A stretch of 64,000 bases of DNA from Sphingobium sp. (GCA_003248935.1 QFQF01000007.1:91749-155748), one strand, 5' to 3'. Positions 18,185 through 28,012 are shown, numbered from the stretch's first letter. Made by a program: numbers and translations. Notes: generated by a model not told the origin, from the letters alone.

Positions 18185-20476
18185 TCAGAACGAGCGCTTG
18201 ACCGACAGCGACCATTCGCGCGGCCGCCCGTACACGCCCTCGACATAGCCGAAGCCGTTATACTCGTCGTTGCCCGTCAGCAGATACGCCTTGTTGGCGA
18301 TGTTCTTGATACCGGCGGAGACCTGCCACTGCTTGTCGAGCGTGTTAAAGATCAGCGCGGCGTTGAACAGGCTGTAGCCCGGCTGCGCGATCCGTTCGCT
18401 GTTCGCGGCGTCATTGTACACCTTCGAGCGATAGGACCAGTCGCCGCGAATGGTGAGGTCACCCGCATCGCCCAGCGGCACCGCGTAGGAAACCGCGCCG
18501 GACAGCGACCATTTGGGCGAATTGACGAACCGGTTGTTGAGCGTGATGCCCTGGGTCGGGTCGAAGTTCGCCGCAAAACCGGTATAGGCGGTATCCAGAT
18601 AGCCGGCGGTGAGGTTGAGCGTGAGCGGAGGCAGCGGCTTTGCCGTCAGTTCCGCTTCCGCGCCATAGATACGGCCCTTTGCCGCGTTGCCGGTACCCGG
18701 GGCGATCACGTCGATGATCTTCACCTGGATATTCTTGTACTTGGTATAGAAGCCCGACAGGTCGAAGCGGATCGTGCCCGGCACATTCGCCCATTTCAGG
18801 CCCGCCTCATAGACATCCGCTTCTTCCGGATCGAACGATCCCGGCGTTGCTCGCGGCGGGAACACGCGTTGGTTGAAGCCACCCGACTTGAACCCCTGGG
18901 AGAAGGACAGATAGGTCATCAACCGGTCCGTCCACTGATAATCGAGCCCGGCAAGGACCGACACATTGTCGAACGAGCGCGAGACGCGCTCCTCGGGCAG
19001 GATACGCTGTCCCTCCGTATAACCCGCTCCGCCGAACAGTTCCTGGGTGTAGGGATAGAACAACACCTGCTGGTCGGGCAGGAACCACTTGTCCTCCCGG
19101 GTGTAGCGGATGCCGCCGGTTGCGCGCAGCTTGTCCGTCACATGGTAGGTGAGGTGCGCGAAACCCGCCTTGCTCTTCGTGCCCGCCGAACCGCCGCTCT
19201 TGATGATCAGGACCGAGGTGTAGACGTTGTTGAGGTCGCGGCCGCTCTCGTCGAAATAATAGAGGCCGAGCAGATATTCGAGCTTGGAATCCAGGAGCTC
19301 GCCGTAAAGCTGGAGCTCCTCGCTGAACTGGTGATGGCGGATGTCGTCGTCGGTCTCCACGATCGTGTAGGGAGAGTTGTCAGAATCGCGGCCGAACTGG
19401 CTGTTGAACTTGCGGTAGGCGGTGATCGACTTGACGGTCAGGGCGTCGCTGACCTCATAGGTTGCCGTGCCGGACACGCCCCACAGGTCAAGGTCCGATA
19501 TCGCCTTGGGGTTGCTGCCCTGATAGGTCTGGAACCGGCCACCCTCCGTGTAACGGGAATCGAAGGTCGGATAGCCGAGCGCGGGTGCGATCACGCCGTT
19601 GAACGGTGCAAATGTCGGCGCGCCTGCGTCCGGGTTGAACGTCAGCAGCTTCATCGCCTGCGCCTGTTCACGGCGGCGTGTATAGTCGCCCGACAGGTCG
19701 ATCGTCAGGGCGTCGGTGGGCTGCCAGCGCGCTGCGACACGGGCGATCAGCGCCTTCGTGTTGTTCAGCTTCGGCCCGCCCTCATTCTTGACGTAGCCGT
19801 CCTGGTTGAGGGTCGCGCCCGACACGCGCAGCGCCAGCGTGTCGGTCACCGGCAGGTCGATGACACCCTTTGCATCGATGCGGTTGCGGCTGCCGGTGGT
19901 CAGCTGGAGCGAGCCGCCGAGGTCGCCGCTGGGCGCGATCGAGGTGATGTTGATCGCGCCGCCGATCGTATTCTTGCCGAACAGCGTGCCCTGCGGCCCG
20001 CGCAGAACCTCCACCCGCTCCACATCGACGAGGTCGAGAACGCCGCCGACCGAACGGGCGATGTAGACGCCGTCGAGATAGAGGCCGACGCCCGGGTCCG
20101 TCACCAGCGTGAAGTCCGTCTGGCCGATACCGCGAATGAAGATCGACGCGGCCGTATTGCTGCCGGAGATCGGTGCGGATGAGTTGAACACCAGGTTCGG
20201 GGTCGAACCGCTGATCTGCGAGATATTGTCGGTCTGCTTGGCGGCCAGGTCGGCGGCAGTGAATGCCGTGATCGACACCGGCACCTTCTGCAGCGATTCG
20301 TTGCGGCGGCGTGCCGTGACGACGATGTCGCCGACCGCCTCGTCGGATGCTGCGGCGGCGGCACCGGGCGCATCCGCCGTGTCCTGAGCCAATGCCGTGG
20401 CCGAAGTCGCGATCGCCATTGCCGCGACCCCCGCCAGGAATATCCGTTGTCCTGTCCGTCCCTTTAAGTGCTTCAT
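18185..20476 (-). CDS. TonB-dependent receptor (glycan module)
   Basis: A 763-residue outer-membrane receptor. It has a signal peptide ending ATALAQD, a TonB-box-like segment (GDIVVTARRRNE), the plug domain (SIFIRGIGQTDF, GVGLYLDGVYIARS, VEVLRGPQGTLFGKNTIGGAINI) and a beta-barrel ending in an aromatic residue (LSVKRSF). Such receptors pull large substrates across the outer membrane with TonB energy. The position downstream of GH127 and convergent with it suggests glycan uptake, but the AraC-linked operon next door is an alternative partner. Confidence 0.9.
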   Translation of the reverse strand: MKHLKGRTGQRIFLAGVAAMAIATSATALAQDTADAPGAAAAASDEAVGDIVVTARRRNESLQKVPVSITAFTAADLAAKQTDNISQISGSTPNLVFNSSAPISGSNTAASIFIRGIGQTDFTLVTDPGVGLYLDGVYIARSVGGVLDLVDVERVEVLRGPQGTLFGKNTIGGAINITSIAPSGDLGGSLQLTTGSRNRIDAKGVIDLPVTDTLALRVSGATLNQDGYVKNEGGPKLNNTKALIARVAARWQPTDALTIDLSGDYTRRREQAQAMKLLTFNPDAGAPTFAPFNGVIAPALGYPTFDSRYTEGGRFQTYQGSNPKAISDLDLWGVSGTATYEVSDALTVKSITAYRKFNSQFGRDSDNSPYTIVETDDDIRHHQFSEELQLYGELLDSKLEYLLGLYYFDESGRDLNNVYTSVLIIKSGGSAGTKSKAGFAHLTYHVTDKLRATGGIRYTREDKWFLPDQQVLFYPYTQELFGGAGYTEGQRILPEERVSRSFDNVSVLAGLDYQWTDRLMTYLSFSQGFKSGGFNQRVFPPRATPGSFDPEEADVYEAGLKWANVPGTIRFDLSGFYTKYKNIQVKIIDVIAPGTGNAAKGRIYGAEAELTAKPLPPLTLNLTAGYLDTAYTGFAANFDPTQGITLNNRFVNSPKWSLSGAVSYAVPLGDAGDLTIRGDWSYRSKVYNDAANSERIAQPGYSLFNAALIFNTLDKQWQVSAGIKNIANKAYLLTGNDEYNGFGYVEGVYGRPREWSLSVKRSF

Positions 20477-20578
20477 TGCTTGTTTCCCTCGACCTGTTTT
20501 ACGGCCCCCCAGGCCGTGATTAGGATGAGGGATTGTTCACTGACTTGGCCCGGATCGTCTATCCGGGCCGTGCGTCGC

Positions 20579-21568
20579 CTATCCAGCGGCGGCGTTATTG
20601 CAGGGGGTCGGCGCGGCGGGGCGGGCGGCGGCGAGATGCGTCTGCTTGGGCGACTCGCCGAAGCGGCGCTTGTAGGCGCTGGAAAAGCGGCCGAGGTGGA
20701 AGAAGCCGAAATCGGTCGCGGCCTCCGTGACCGACTCCGCTGTCCCGGACTTCAGCGCTTCATGGACCGCATCCAGTCGCATGTCGCGAAACCGCGCCAT
20801 CGGCGACACTCCGCGGAAGCGCTGGAAATTCCCCGACAGGGTCCGTGCGGTGGTCTGCACAGCCCCCGTCAGTTCCGGCAGCGTCATCGGATCGGAGAGA
20901 CGCAGGCGCATATAGGCTTCCGCCCGGCGAATGCTGGCCGGTAGCGGGGCATGCCTGTCCCTGAAGTCCGAATGGTGCAGCAGCAGATGCCTGACCAGCA
21001 GGTCGAGGATGGCGCTGCCGTGCCCGCCGGCCATCGGGGACGTCGCCTGCGTCATGATGTAGCGCACGAGCTCCAGCGTCCCCGTATCGGCGTCGTGAAG
21101 CGCAAAGGCGCGATCAAACCGGATCGGGCCGCTATCGGTCCCGACGGCCTTCAGCACTGCGGCGCGCGGGATGCGCATGATCAGCTGGCGGCTGTCCGCC
21201 GACCAGTGAAGACGGCGCCCGGCGAGTTCATCGAGCACCACCGCCTGCCCCTCTCCCGCGACGAACACGCCGCCCGGTCCCTCGACCCGCAGGCAGCCGC
21301 CCAGAATGACCTGAAACAGGAAATGGCCCGGCATCTTCCGGGGCTGGATCGATACCGGCGCGCCATAATGCAGCAGGACGAGCGGCAGTGCCCCGACGCT
21401 CGCTGTCCGCAGTTCCATGGCCAGTGGCGCGTTTCCCGCCACCGCCAGCTCATGGTCGCTGAGCGCGCCGCCCACCGTCCTGCGCGCGCCGGTCAGCGTC
21501 GTTTCCTCCAGCGGGTCGAGGCGCTGGAACGCCCGGTCCTCGTCTCTCAGCAATCCGAACTGACCCAT
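20579..21568 (-). CDS. AraC-family transcriptional regulator
   Basis: A 329-residue AraC/XylS-type regulator. The N-terminal two thirds are a cupin-like ligand-binding domain (LLHYGAPVSIQPRKMPGHFLFQVIL). The C-terminus has two helix-turn-helix units (LRLSDPMTLPELTGAVQTTART, DFGFFHLGRFSSAYKRRFGESP). It is divergent from the Rieske operon with a 111-bp gap, the classic arrangement for an activator of a catabolic operon. It could also act on the receptor gene 102 bp downstream on its own strand. Confidence 0.88.
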   Translation of the reverse strand: MGQFGLLRDEDRAFQRLDPLEETTLTGARRTVGGALSDHELAVAGNAPLAMELRTASVGALPLVLLHYGAPVSIQPRKMPGHFLFQVILGGCLRVEGPGGVFVAGEGQAVVLDELAGRRLHWSADSRQLIMRIPRAAVLKAVGTDSGPIRFDRAFALHDADTGTLELVRYIMTQATSPMAGGHGSAILDLLVRHLLLHHSDFRDRHAPLPASIRRAEAYMRLRLSDPMTLPELTGAVQTTARTLSGNFQRFRGVSPMARFRDMRLDAVHEALKSGTAESVTEAATDFGFFHLGRFSSAYKRRFGESPKQTHLAAARPAAPTPCNNAAAG

Positions 21569-21679
21569 GGCGACCCCTCACGTGATTCTGGCCGGAAGCG
21601 GATGATACCGGCCGATCGCGGATATTGCAGATGCAATTAATTACGCAGCATGCGCGTCACTGCAAGGGAGGAAGCAGGA

Positions 21680-22975
21680 ATGACCACCACTATGCTTGCC
21701 GACTTGGTCAAGCCCGACGAGGTTCACAAGAGCCTCTATACCGATCCTGCGATCTTCGACCGGGAAATGGAACGCATCTTCGGACAGGCGTGGGTCTATG
21801 TGGGCCATGCGAGCCAGGTGCCCAAGCCCGGAGATTACTGGACGACCCTGATCGGGCGCGAACCGGTCGTGATGGTGCGTGATCGCCGTGGCGACATCCG
21901 CGTCCTGTACAACCGCTGCCCGCACAAGGGGGCGAAGCTGGTCGCCGACGGATGCGGTCATGTGGGCCCGCTGTTCCGCTGCCCCTATCATGCGTGGACC
22001 TTCTCGCTCGATGGCCAGATCAAGGGCGTCCCCTTCAAGCAGGGATACAAGGACACCGGTTTTTCCCTCGACGATCCGAAATTCTCGATGCGCGCCGTCG
22101 CCCGCGTGGCCGAACGGGGCGGCCTCATCTTCTGTTCGCTCGCCGAAGACGGCCCCGGTCTTGAGGAATATCTGGGCGGTGCCCTCGCCAGCATCGACAA
22201 TTTCGTCGAGCGCGCGCCCGGCGGAGAGGTTGAGGTCGCCGGCGGCGTCATGCGGGTGATGCAGTATTCGAACTGGAAGATCTTCTTCGAGAATCTGAAC
22301 GACACCGGCCATCCGCAGGCCACGCACGAAAGCTCCTTCGCCGCCGCGCGGCGGACCGTGCGCGAGAAGCTGGACGGCAAGACCCCGTTCCAGCTTCACA
22401 TCATCGAGGGGAACGGGGAACCCAACAGCTTCTGGGAGAGCCTGGAACTGCGCTGCTACGACTATGGCCACAGCTATATGGACGCGATCTTCAACGCGCC
22501 CACCGATGCGATCAGCCTGGAGTATCGCGCCCAGCTCGAAGCGGTCCACGGCCCGGATGGCGCGCAGGCGATCCTGTCGCAGAACCGGCACAACACGATC
22601 ATCTATCCCAGCTGCTCGCCCCACACCGGCTTCCAGCAGTTGAGGGTCATCCGGCCGATCTCGGTCGACCGGACGATGGTGGAGATATTCACCTTCCGCC
22701 TGAAGGGCACGTCCGACGCGTTCTTCCAGCGGACGATCAGCTACACCAACATCGTCAACTCGCCTTCCTCGACCGTGATGGTCGACGACATCGAGGTCTA
22801 TCAGCGGTGCCAGGAAGGAATGGCCTCGGATGGTGGCGACTGGATCAGCCAGCACAGGATGGCGGGGCACGACACGCCGTTCGAGGGCGGCCTGTCCGGT
22901 TCGGGCATCAGCGAAGTGCCGATGCGCAACCAATTCCGCGCCTGGGCCGCCTATATGGGGGAGGACGCGGCATGA
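21680..22975 (+). CDS. Aromatic-ring-hydroxylating dioxygenase, alpha subunit
   Basis: A 431-residue Rieske oxygenase large subunit. The [2Fe-2S] ligands are Cys80 and His82 (NRCPHKG) and Cys101 and His104 (RCPYHAW). The mononuclear iron site is NDTGHPQATHESS, with Asp208 bridging and His211 and His216 as ligands. With the beta subunit it should insert O2 into an aromatic ring. The start MTTTMLADLV follows GGGAGG. It opens an operon of stop/start overlaps through the phytoene-desaturase-like gene. No ferredoxin or reductase gene is nearby. Confidence 0.92.
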   Translation: MTTTMLADLVKPDEVHKSLYTDPAIFDREMERIFGQAWVYVGHASQVPKPGDYWTTLIGREPVVMVRDRRGDIRVLYNRCPHKGAKLVADGCGHVGPLFRCPYHAWTFSLDGQIKGVPFKQGYKDTGFSLDDPKFSMRAVARVAERGGLIFCSLAEDGPGLEEYLGGALASIDNFVERAPGGEVEVAGGVMRVMQYSNWKIFFENLNDTGHPQATHESSFAAARRTVREKLDGKTPFQLHIIEGNGEPNSFWESLELRCYDYGHSYMDAIFNAPTDAISLEYRAQLEAVHGPDGAQAILSQNRHNTIIYPSCSPHTGFQQLRVIRPISVDRTMVEIFTFRLKGTSDAFFQRTISYTNIVNSPSSTVMVDDIEVYQRCQEGMASDGGDWISQHRMAGHDTPFEGGLSGSGISEVPMRNQFRAWAAYMGEDAA

Positions 22976-23457
22976 CCGGCGACCTTCAGACACAGCATGC
23001 CGTCACCCAGTATCTGTACGATGAGGCTTTCCTGCTCGACACGCGGCGCTGGGAGGAATGGGACGCACTGTTCACCGACGACGGCATGTACTGGGTGCCG
23101 CTGAAGCATGGGCAGACCGACCCGCTCAACCACGCGTCGATCTTCTATGAGGATGCGATCCTGCGCGACGTGCGGCGGCGGCGACTGGACGAGACCCACG
23201 CATGGTCCCAGCAACCGGTGACGCGGACGGCGCGAATCGTCGGCAACGTCCAGATCCTGGAGCAGGCCAGCGAAGTATTGCGCGTCCGCTCCACCTTCCA
23301 GATGACCGAGTGGCGCAAGGGCCGCTACCAGCGGCAGCTCGCCGGCCATTGCACCCATGACCTGGTGGGACCGGCAGGAAGCTGGCGCATCGCGCTCAAG
23401 CGCGTGGACCTCATCAACTGCGACGGCGTGCAGGACGCCTATGAGGTCTTCCTTTGA
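22972..23457 (+). CDS. Aromatic-ring-hydroxylating dioxygenase, beta subunit
   Basis: A 161-residue small subunit of the NTF2-like fold. It contains FLLDTRRWEEWDALFTDDGMYW and the C-terminal strand IALKRVDLINCDG, as in benzoate and biphenyl dioxygenase beta subunits. It packs with the alpha subunit in an alpha3beta3 hexamer and has no cofactor. The start codon overlaps the alpha stop as ATGA, so the subunits should be made in equal amounts. Confidence 0.9.
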   Translation: MTGDLQTQHAVTQYLYDEAFLLDTRRWEEWDALFTDDGMYWVPLKHGQTDPLNHASIFYEDAILRDVRRRRLDETHAWSQQPVTRTARIVGNVQILEQASEVLRVRSTFQMTEWRKGRYQRQLAGHCTHDLVGPAGSWRIALKRVDLINCDGVQDAYEVFL

Positions 23458-24038
23458 AGACGGCGGTGCTGGCCCTGCACTATCAGAACGAGGTGCTGCA
23501 TCCCGACGGCCGCATCCGCCTTGGCGTGGCGGAGGGCGCGTCCGGGCGCGGCGCCGTGATCGAGGCTGCCTCCCGGCTCCTCGCCGCAGCACGCATGCGC
23601 GCCCTGCCGCTGCTCCACGTCCGCATCGCCTTCCCCCCCGGCTATGCGGGCGTGGTCCAGAACGCGCCGATCTTCCGCAACGTCGTCGCCAACCGCGCGA
23701 TGGAGGAAGGAAGCTGGGGCACCGCCTTCCATGACGGGCTCGGCCCCCTGCCCGGCGAACCCGTCATTACCCATAATCGGGTCAATGCCTTCTTCCGGTC
23801 CGATCTGGAGGACGTGCTGGCCGCGTTGCACGTCGATCGCCTGATCATGGCGGGAGTGGCCACGAATTCGGTGGTCGAGCACAGCGCCCGCCACGCCGCC
23901 GACATGGGTTTCCACGTCGCCGTGGCTGCCGACGCCTGCTCGGCCGGACAGCCGCATTTGCATCAGGCCGCGCTCGACAACATCGCGCTGCTGGGTGACG
24001 TCTCGACGGTCGCCGCGCTGCTGGAGGGTGAGGCATGA
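23454..24038 (+). CDS. Isochorismatase-like (cysteine hydrolase family) protein lacking canonical catalytic residues
   Basis: A 194-residue protein of the isochorismatase/nicotinamidase fold. The scaffold is clear (AVLALHYQNEV, ITHNRVNAFF, GVATNSVVEHSARHAADMG), but the usual Asp, Lys and Cys positions read His9, His107 and Val140 by my alignment. It may be a non-catalytic paralogue, or a subgroup with other chemistry. It overlaps the beta-subunit stop by four bases and is followed by an overlapping SDR gene, so it is an integral part of the operon. The alignment should be checked by profile search. Confidence 0.75.
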   Translation: MKTAVLALHYQNEVLHPDGRIRLGVAEGASGRGAVIEAASRLLAAARMRALPLLHVRIAFPPGYAGVVQNAPIFRNVVANRAMEEGSWGTAFHDGLGPLPGEPVITHNRVNAFFRSDLEDVLAALHVDRLIMAGVATNSVVEHSARHAADMGFHVAVAADACSAGQPHLHQAALDNIALLGDVSTVAALLEGEA

Positions 24039-24826
24039 TATCGCTGGAGGGCAAGGTCGCGATCGTGACCGGGGCGACCCAGGGGCTGGGCGCCGATATC
24101 GCTACGGCTCTGCACAGGGCGGGGGCGTCCGTGCTGGTCACCGGCCGCGACATGGAAAGGGGCAATGCCGTGGCGGCGGGCTTTGGCGAGAGGGGCGCAT
24201 TCGTGGCGGCCGACCTTGCCGAAGACGCGGGCCTGACCGCCTGCCTCGACACCGTCGTCGCGCGTTTCGGACGGCTCGACATCCTCGTCAACAACGCCTG
24301 CCTTTATATCGATCCCGGCCTCGACGCGACGCGCGACGACTGGCGCAGGGCGCTCGACGTCAACCTGATCGGCCCGGCGCTGCTGATCGCGAGGGCGGCG
24401 GAGATCATGCCGTCGCCCGGCGGTGTCATCGTCAATATCGGCAGCGTCGGCGGCAAGTTCGGCGCCGCCGGGCGCATGCTGTATCCCGCGTCGAAAGCAG
24501 CATTGATGCAATTGACCAAGAACGCCGCCGTTACACTGGCGCCCCGCGGCATACGCGTGCTCGGCGTATCCCCGGCCTGGACCTGGTCGCCCGCACTGGA
24601 GGGCATGGCGGGCAGCGAGGAACGGGCGGACCGCGTCGGTGCCCGCACCCATCCGCTCGGCCGCGTCGGCCGGGGCGCGGATGTGGGCGATGCCGTGGTC
24701 TTCGCCTGTTCCGACATGGCGCGCTTCATGACCGGCGCCGACCTTGCGGTCGACGGCGGCTATTCGATCCTCGGTCCCGACCAGGGCCTTGGCCCGCGCC
24801 CCTGGTTTGAGGGAGACATGCCATGA
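24035..24826 (+). CDS. Short-chain dehydrogenase/reductase
   Basis: A 263-residue classical SDR. The NAD(P) motif is TGATQGLGADIATAL, the NNA-type motif is LVNNACLY, and the catalytic Tyr and Lys are in LYPASKAAL, with LAVDGGYSILG at the C-terminus. Placed directly after a ring-hydroxylating dioxygenase, it is a candidate cis-dihydrodiol dehydrogenase that rearomatises the ring. That assignment is inference from position. It overlaps both neighbours. Confidence 0.85.
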   Translation: MISLEGKVAIVTGATQGLGADIATALHRAGASVLVTGRDMERGNAVAAGFGERGAFVAADLAEDAGLTACLDTVVARFGRLDILVNNACLYIDPGLDATRDDWRRALDVNLIGPALLIARAAEIMPSPGGVIVNIGSVGGKFGAAGRMLYPASKAALMQLTKNAAVTLAPRGIRVLGVSPAWTWSPALEGMAGSEERADRVGARTHPLGRVGRGADVGDAVVFACSDMARFMTGADLAVDGGYSILGPDQGLGPRPWFEGDMP

Positions 24827-26394
24827 GCGACCCGTGGGACGTGATCCTGATCGGCAGCGGGATTAATGCGCTGGTCTGCGCCGCCGAACTGGGCATGAAG
24901 GGTCGGCGTGTGCTGGTGCTGGAGCGGAACGAGGTGGCCGGCGGCTGCCTGCGCACGGCCGAGGCGACACTGCCGGGGTTCCACCACGACCTGTTCGCCA
25001 TGTCACTGCCCCTGTTCGTCACGGCCGCCCATTATCCGGTCCTGGGGCCTCGCCTCGCCGAACACGGCCTGCGCCTCGTGACCGCGCCGCAGCCGACCGC
25101 CGTCATGATGCCCGGCAACCGGGCGCTGGTCTTCGGCCAGTCGCGCGAGGCGAATGCGGCTGCGTTCGACGCTCTGCACCCGGGCGATGGCGCCGCCTAT
25201 GTCGCCGCGATGCAGGATATCGAACGCAACGCCCCCCTGATCTTCGGCCTGCTGGGGCAGGAGCCGCGCAGCTGGAAGACGCTGTCCCTGCTGTTCAACA
25301 CGCTGCGGCGTCAGCGGATCGGCGGCATGGCTAGTCTGGCGGGGTCATTCATGCGGCCGATGCGCGCCTGGCTGGAACAGGATTTCGGGTCGGACGCGGT
25401 TCGCGCGCTGATCGCTCCGTGGATTCTGCATACCGGCCTTGGGCCGGAGGCGCCGCTCTCGGCACTTATGGGCAAGCTGATCCTGTTCACGCTTGAGGCG
25501 GCCGGCATTCCGTTCGTCGAGGGCGGCGTGTCGGGGCTGGTCACGGCCTTTGACAAGCTGATCGCCGCGCAGGGCGGAGAGGTCCGGGTCGGCAGCGAGG
25601 TACGGCGGATCATCGTCGAGCGCGGCGTCGCGCGGGGCGTGGAAACGGCCGACGGCCAGCGGCTCATGGCGCGCCGGGCGGTGGTGGCGAACGTCACGCC
25701 GACGCAGCTCTACGGCCGCCTGCTGGACGATCCACCGGCCGCGCAGGCGGAGATGGCCCGGCGCTACAGCTACGGCCGCGCCGACATGCAGATTCATCTT
25801 GCCCTGTCGGAACCGGCGCGGTGGGCCGATCCGGCGCTTGACGATGTCGCGCTGGTACATGTCACGCCCGGCCTCGACGGCGTGTCGCGTGCCGTGAATG
25901 AGGCCGAACGCGGCCTGCTCCCCGCCGAAGGAACGATCGTCGTCGGGCAGCCCGCCGCCACCGACCCGTCACGCGTTCCGCCCGGACAGGGGCTGTTATG
26001 GATACAGCTGCAGGAACTGCCCCGCGAGGTGCGCGGTGACGCGGTTGAGGCGCTCGCCGTTCCCGCAGACGGCCGCTGGACGCCTGCGCTTGCGGAGGCC
26101 TACGCCGCACGCATTCTGAAGCGCCTGAGCAGCTGCATCCCCAATCTCGATACGGCGCTGCTGAAGACGACCATATTGTCCCCCGCCGATCTGGAAGCAA
26201 TGAACATCAACCTGGTCGGTGGCGATCCCTATTCCGGGACATGCGGGATCGACCAGTTCCACCTGTTCCGTCCGTTCGCAGGCGGCAGGAACCACGACAC
26301 GCCGATAGCCGGGCTGTTTCACATCGGCGCCTCGACCCATCCGGGGCCGGGATTGGGCGGCATGTCGGGTCACATGGTGGCAACGCGGCTGTGA
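24823..26394 (+). CDS. FAD-dependent oxidoreductase, phytoene-desaturase/PYROXD2-like
   Basis: A 523-residue flavoprotein with the dinucleotide motif LIGSGINALVCAAELGMKGRRVLVLERN, a GG doublet (EVAGGCLRT) and the C-terminal FAD motif ending GASTHPGPGLGGMSGHM. It belongs to the amine oxidase/phytoene desaturase superfamily. The substrate is unknown; such members occur in catabolic operons as dehydrogenases or isomerases. It overlaps the SDR gene by four bases. Its place in a Rieske operon lacking reductase genes is noteworthy. Confidence 0.83.
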   Translation: MSDPWDVILIGSGINALVCAAELGMKGRRVLVLERNEVAGGCLRTAEATLPGFHHDLFAMSLPLFVTAAHYPVLGPRLAEHGLRLVTAPQPTAVMMPGNRALVFGQSREANAAAFDALHPGDGAAYVAAMQDIERNAPLIFGLLGQEPRSWKTLSLLFNTLRRQRIGGMASLAGSFMRPMRAWLEQDFGSDAVRALIAPWILHTGLGPEAPLSALMGKLILFTLEAAGIPFVEGGVSGLVTAFDKLIAAQGGEVRVGSEVRRIIVERGVARGVETADGQRLMARRAVVANVTPTQLYGRLLDDPPAAQAEMARRYSYGRADMQIHLALSEPARWADPALDDVALVHVTPGLDGVSRAVNEAERGLLPAEGTIVVGQPAATDPSRVPPGQGLLWIQLQELPREVRGDAVEALAVPADGRWTPALAEAYAARILKRLSSCIPNLDTALLKTTILSPADLEAMNINLVGGDPYSGTCGIDQFHLFRPFAGGRNHDTPIAGLFHIGASTHPGPGLGGMSGHMVATRL

Positions 26395-26463
26395 GGCAGA
26401 GGCCGCAGACGCATAGCGGGGACGCAGGGGCCGTCCCGTATTTTCTGAAGGAGGAGAAGGCCA

Positions 26464-27924
26464 GTGTCATCCGTGCCGCACTACAAGCTTTTCATAAACG
26501 GCGAATGGGTCAGTTCGTCGCGCAACGCGGTGGTGGAGGACTATAATCCCGCTACCGGTACGCTTTACGCCACGCTTGAGCAGGCCGGCGAGGAGGAAGC
26601 GCGCAAGGCGATCGACGCCGCGCACAGCGCGGGCGAGCGCTGGGGCAGCACGCTGGTCTCCGAACGCGTGCGCCCGCTGCTCCGCGTCGCGGAACTGCTT
26701 GAGGAACGGCGCGGCGAGATCGCCGACGTCCTGATCGACGAGGCCGGCTCCCTGCCCGGAAAGGCGCATTTCGAGATCGATTATTGCATCGACCTGTGCA
26801 GGAGCGCGGCCGGCGACGCACGCCACATCTTCGGCGATACCCTGCCCCCCACGCAGCCCGGCCAGTTCGGCTTTTCGGTCCGGCGTCCGCTGGGCGTCGT
26901 GGTCGGCATCTCGCCGTTCAACGTGCCGCTGCTACTGTCGATGAAGAAGATCTGCCTGTCGCTCGCCGCCGGCAATACCTTCGTCCTCAAGCCCTCTGAG
27001 GAGACGCCGGTCCTCGGCCTCAAGATCGCCGAACTGTTCGAGGCCGCGGACCTCCCCGCAGGTGTGCTGAACGTGGTGCCCGGCCCCGCCGAGGCGCTCG
27101 GCGACGTGCTGATCGAAGACCCGCGCGTCCGGCTGGTGAGCTTCACCGGCTCGACCCGCGTCGGCCGCCGCATCGCCGTCGAGGCGGCGCGCAACCTGAA
27201 GCGCTTCACCCTCGAAATGGGGGGGAAGAGCCCGCTGATCGTGCTGGACGACGCCGATTTCGACTATGCTGTCCAGAGCGCGGCCTTCGGCGCCTTCTTC
27301 CATCAGGGACAGGCGTGCATGGCCGGGTCACGAATCATCGTCGAAACCGGCCTGTTCGATCGCTTCGCCGAGCAGTTCGCCGCGCGCGTCAGCGGCTACA
27401 AGGTCGGCGAACCACGCGACCCGGACACGGTGATCGGCCCGCTGATCCGGGCATCGCAGGGCCCGATGATCGCCGACCAGATAGCGGACGCGCTGGGCAA
27501 GGGCGCGAAGCTCCTGACCGGCGGTTCATACGACGGCCGCTATTTCCAGCCGACCGTGCTGGCCGATGTCACGCCGGACATGCGCATCTTCGAGGAGGAG
27601 AGCTTCGGCCCGGTCACTTCGCTGATCCGTGCGAAGGACCATCGCCACGCACTGGAACTCGCCAACATGTCCTATTACGGCCTCTCGGCCGCCGTCATCA
27701 CCAACGACCTGCAAAAGGCGTTCGACCTGGCGATGAACCTCGAATCCGGCATGGTCCACATCAACGACTGCACGTTGCTGGACGAGCCGCATGTGCCCTT
27801 CGGCGGTGTGAAGCAGAGCGGCTTCGGCCGGGAGGGTGGCAAATATTCGATGGAGGAACTGACCGAACTCAAATGGATCACGCTCCAGATGGGGCAGCGG
27901 GCCTACCCCCCGCTCGGCATGTGA
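26464..27924 (+). CDS. Aldehyde dehydrogenase, aromatic-aldehyde type
   Basis: A 486-residue NAD(P)-dependent aldehyde dehydrogenase. Catalytic Glu lies in LEMGGKSPLIVLDDADFDYA and Cys in FFHQGQACMAGSRI. The ending PHVPFGGVKQSGFGREGGKYSMEELTELKWITLQ-like block resembles benzaldehyde and salicylaldehyde dehydrogenases. It should oxidise an aromatic aldehyde to the acid, downstream of the aryl-alcohol dehydrogenase that follows. The start is GTG at 26464 after AAGGAGGAGAAGG. It lies 69 bp after the flavoprotein gene on the same strand. Confidence 0.9.
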   Translation: MSSVPHYKLFINGEWVSSSRNAVVEDYNPATGTLYATLEQAGEEEARKAIDAAHSAGERWGSTLVSERVRPLLRVAELLEERRGEIADVLIDEAGSLPGKAHFEIDYCIDLCRSAAGDARHIFGDTLPPTQPGQFGFSVRRPLGVVVGISPFNVPLLLSMKKICLSLAAGNTFVLKPSEETPVLGLKIAELFEAADLPAGVLNVVPGPAEALGDVLIEDPRVRLVSFTGSTRVGRRIAVEAARNLKRFTLEMGGKSPLIVLDDADFDYAVQSAAFGAFFHQGQACMAGSRIIVETGLFDRFAEQFAARVSGYKVGEPRDPDTVIGPLIRASQGPMIADQIADALGKGAKLLTGGSYDGRYFQPTVLADVTPDMRIFEEESFGPVTSLIRAKDHRHALELANMSYYGLSAAVITNDLQKAFDLAMNLESGMVHINDCTLLDEPHVPFGGVKQSGFGREGGKYSMEELTELKWITLQMGQRAYPPLGM

Positions 27925-28012
27925 ACGCGAAAGGGGCGGTGCGCGATCGGGCCGCTCCTTTCCGTCCCTTTCCACAATCGAAACGCAACCCTTGTTTGCC
28001 CGGAGCATCGCC

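Noticed and set aside
17666..20182. 838-codon plus-strand frame across the GH127 end and the TonB receptor gene.
   Set aside because: It overlaps two convincing genes and has the low-complexity composition typical of antisense frames.
27930..27961. Inverted repeat AAAGGGGCGG / CCGCTCCTTT considered as a terminator between the aldehyde and alcohol dehydrogenase genes.
   Set aside because: One G-U pair, a 12-nt loop and no T-run downstream. Kept only as a note in the alcohol-dehydrogenase entry.
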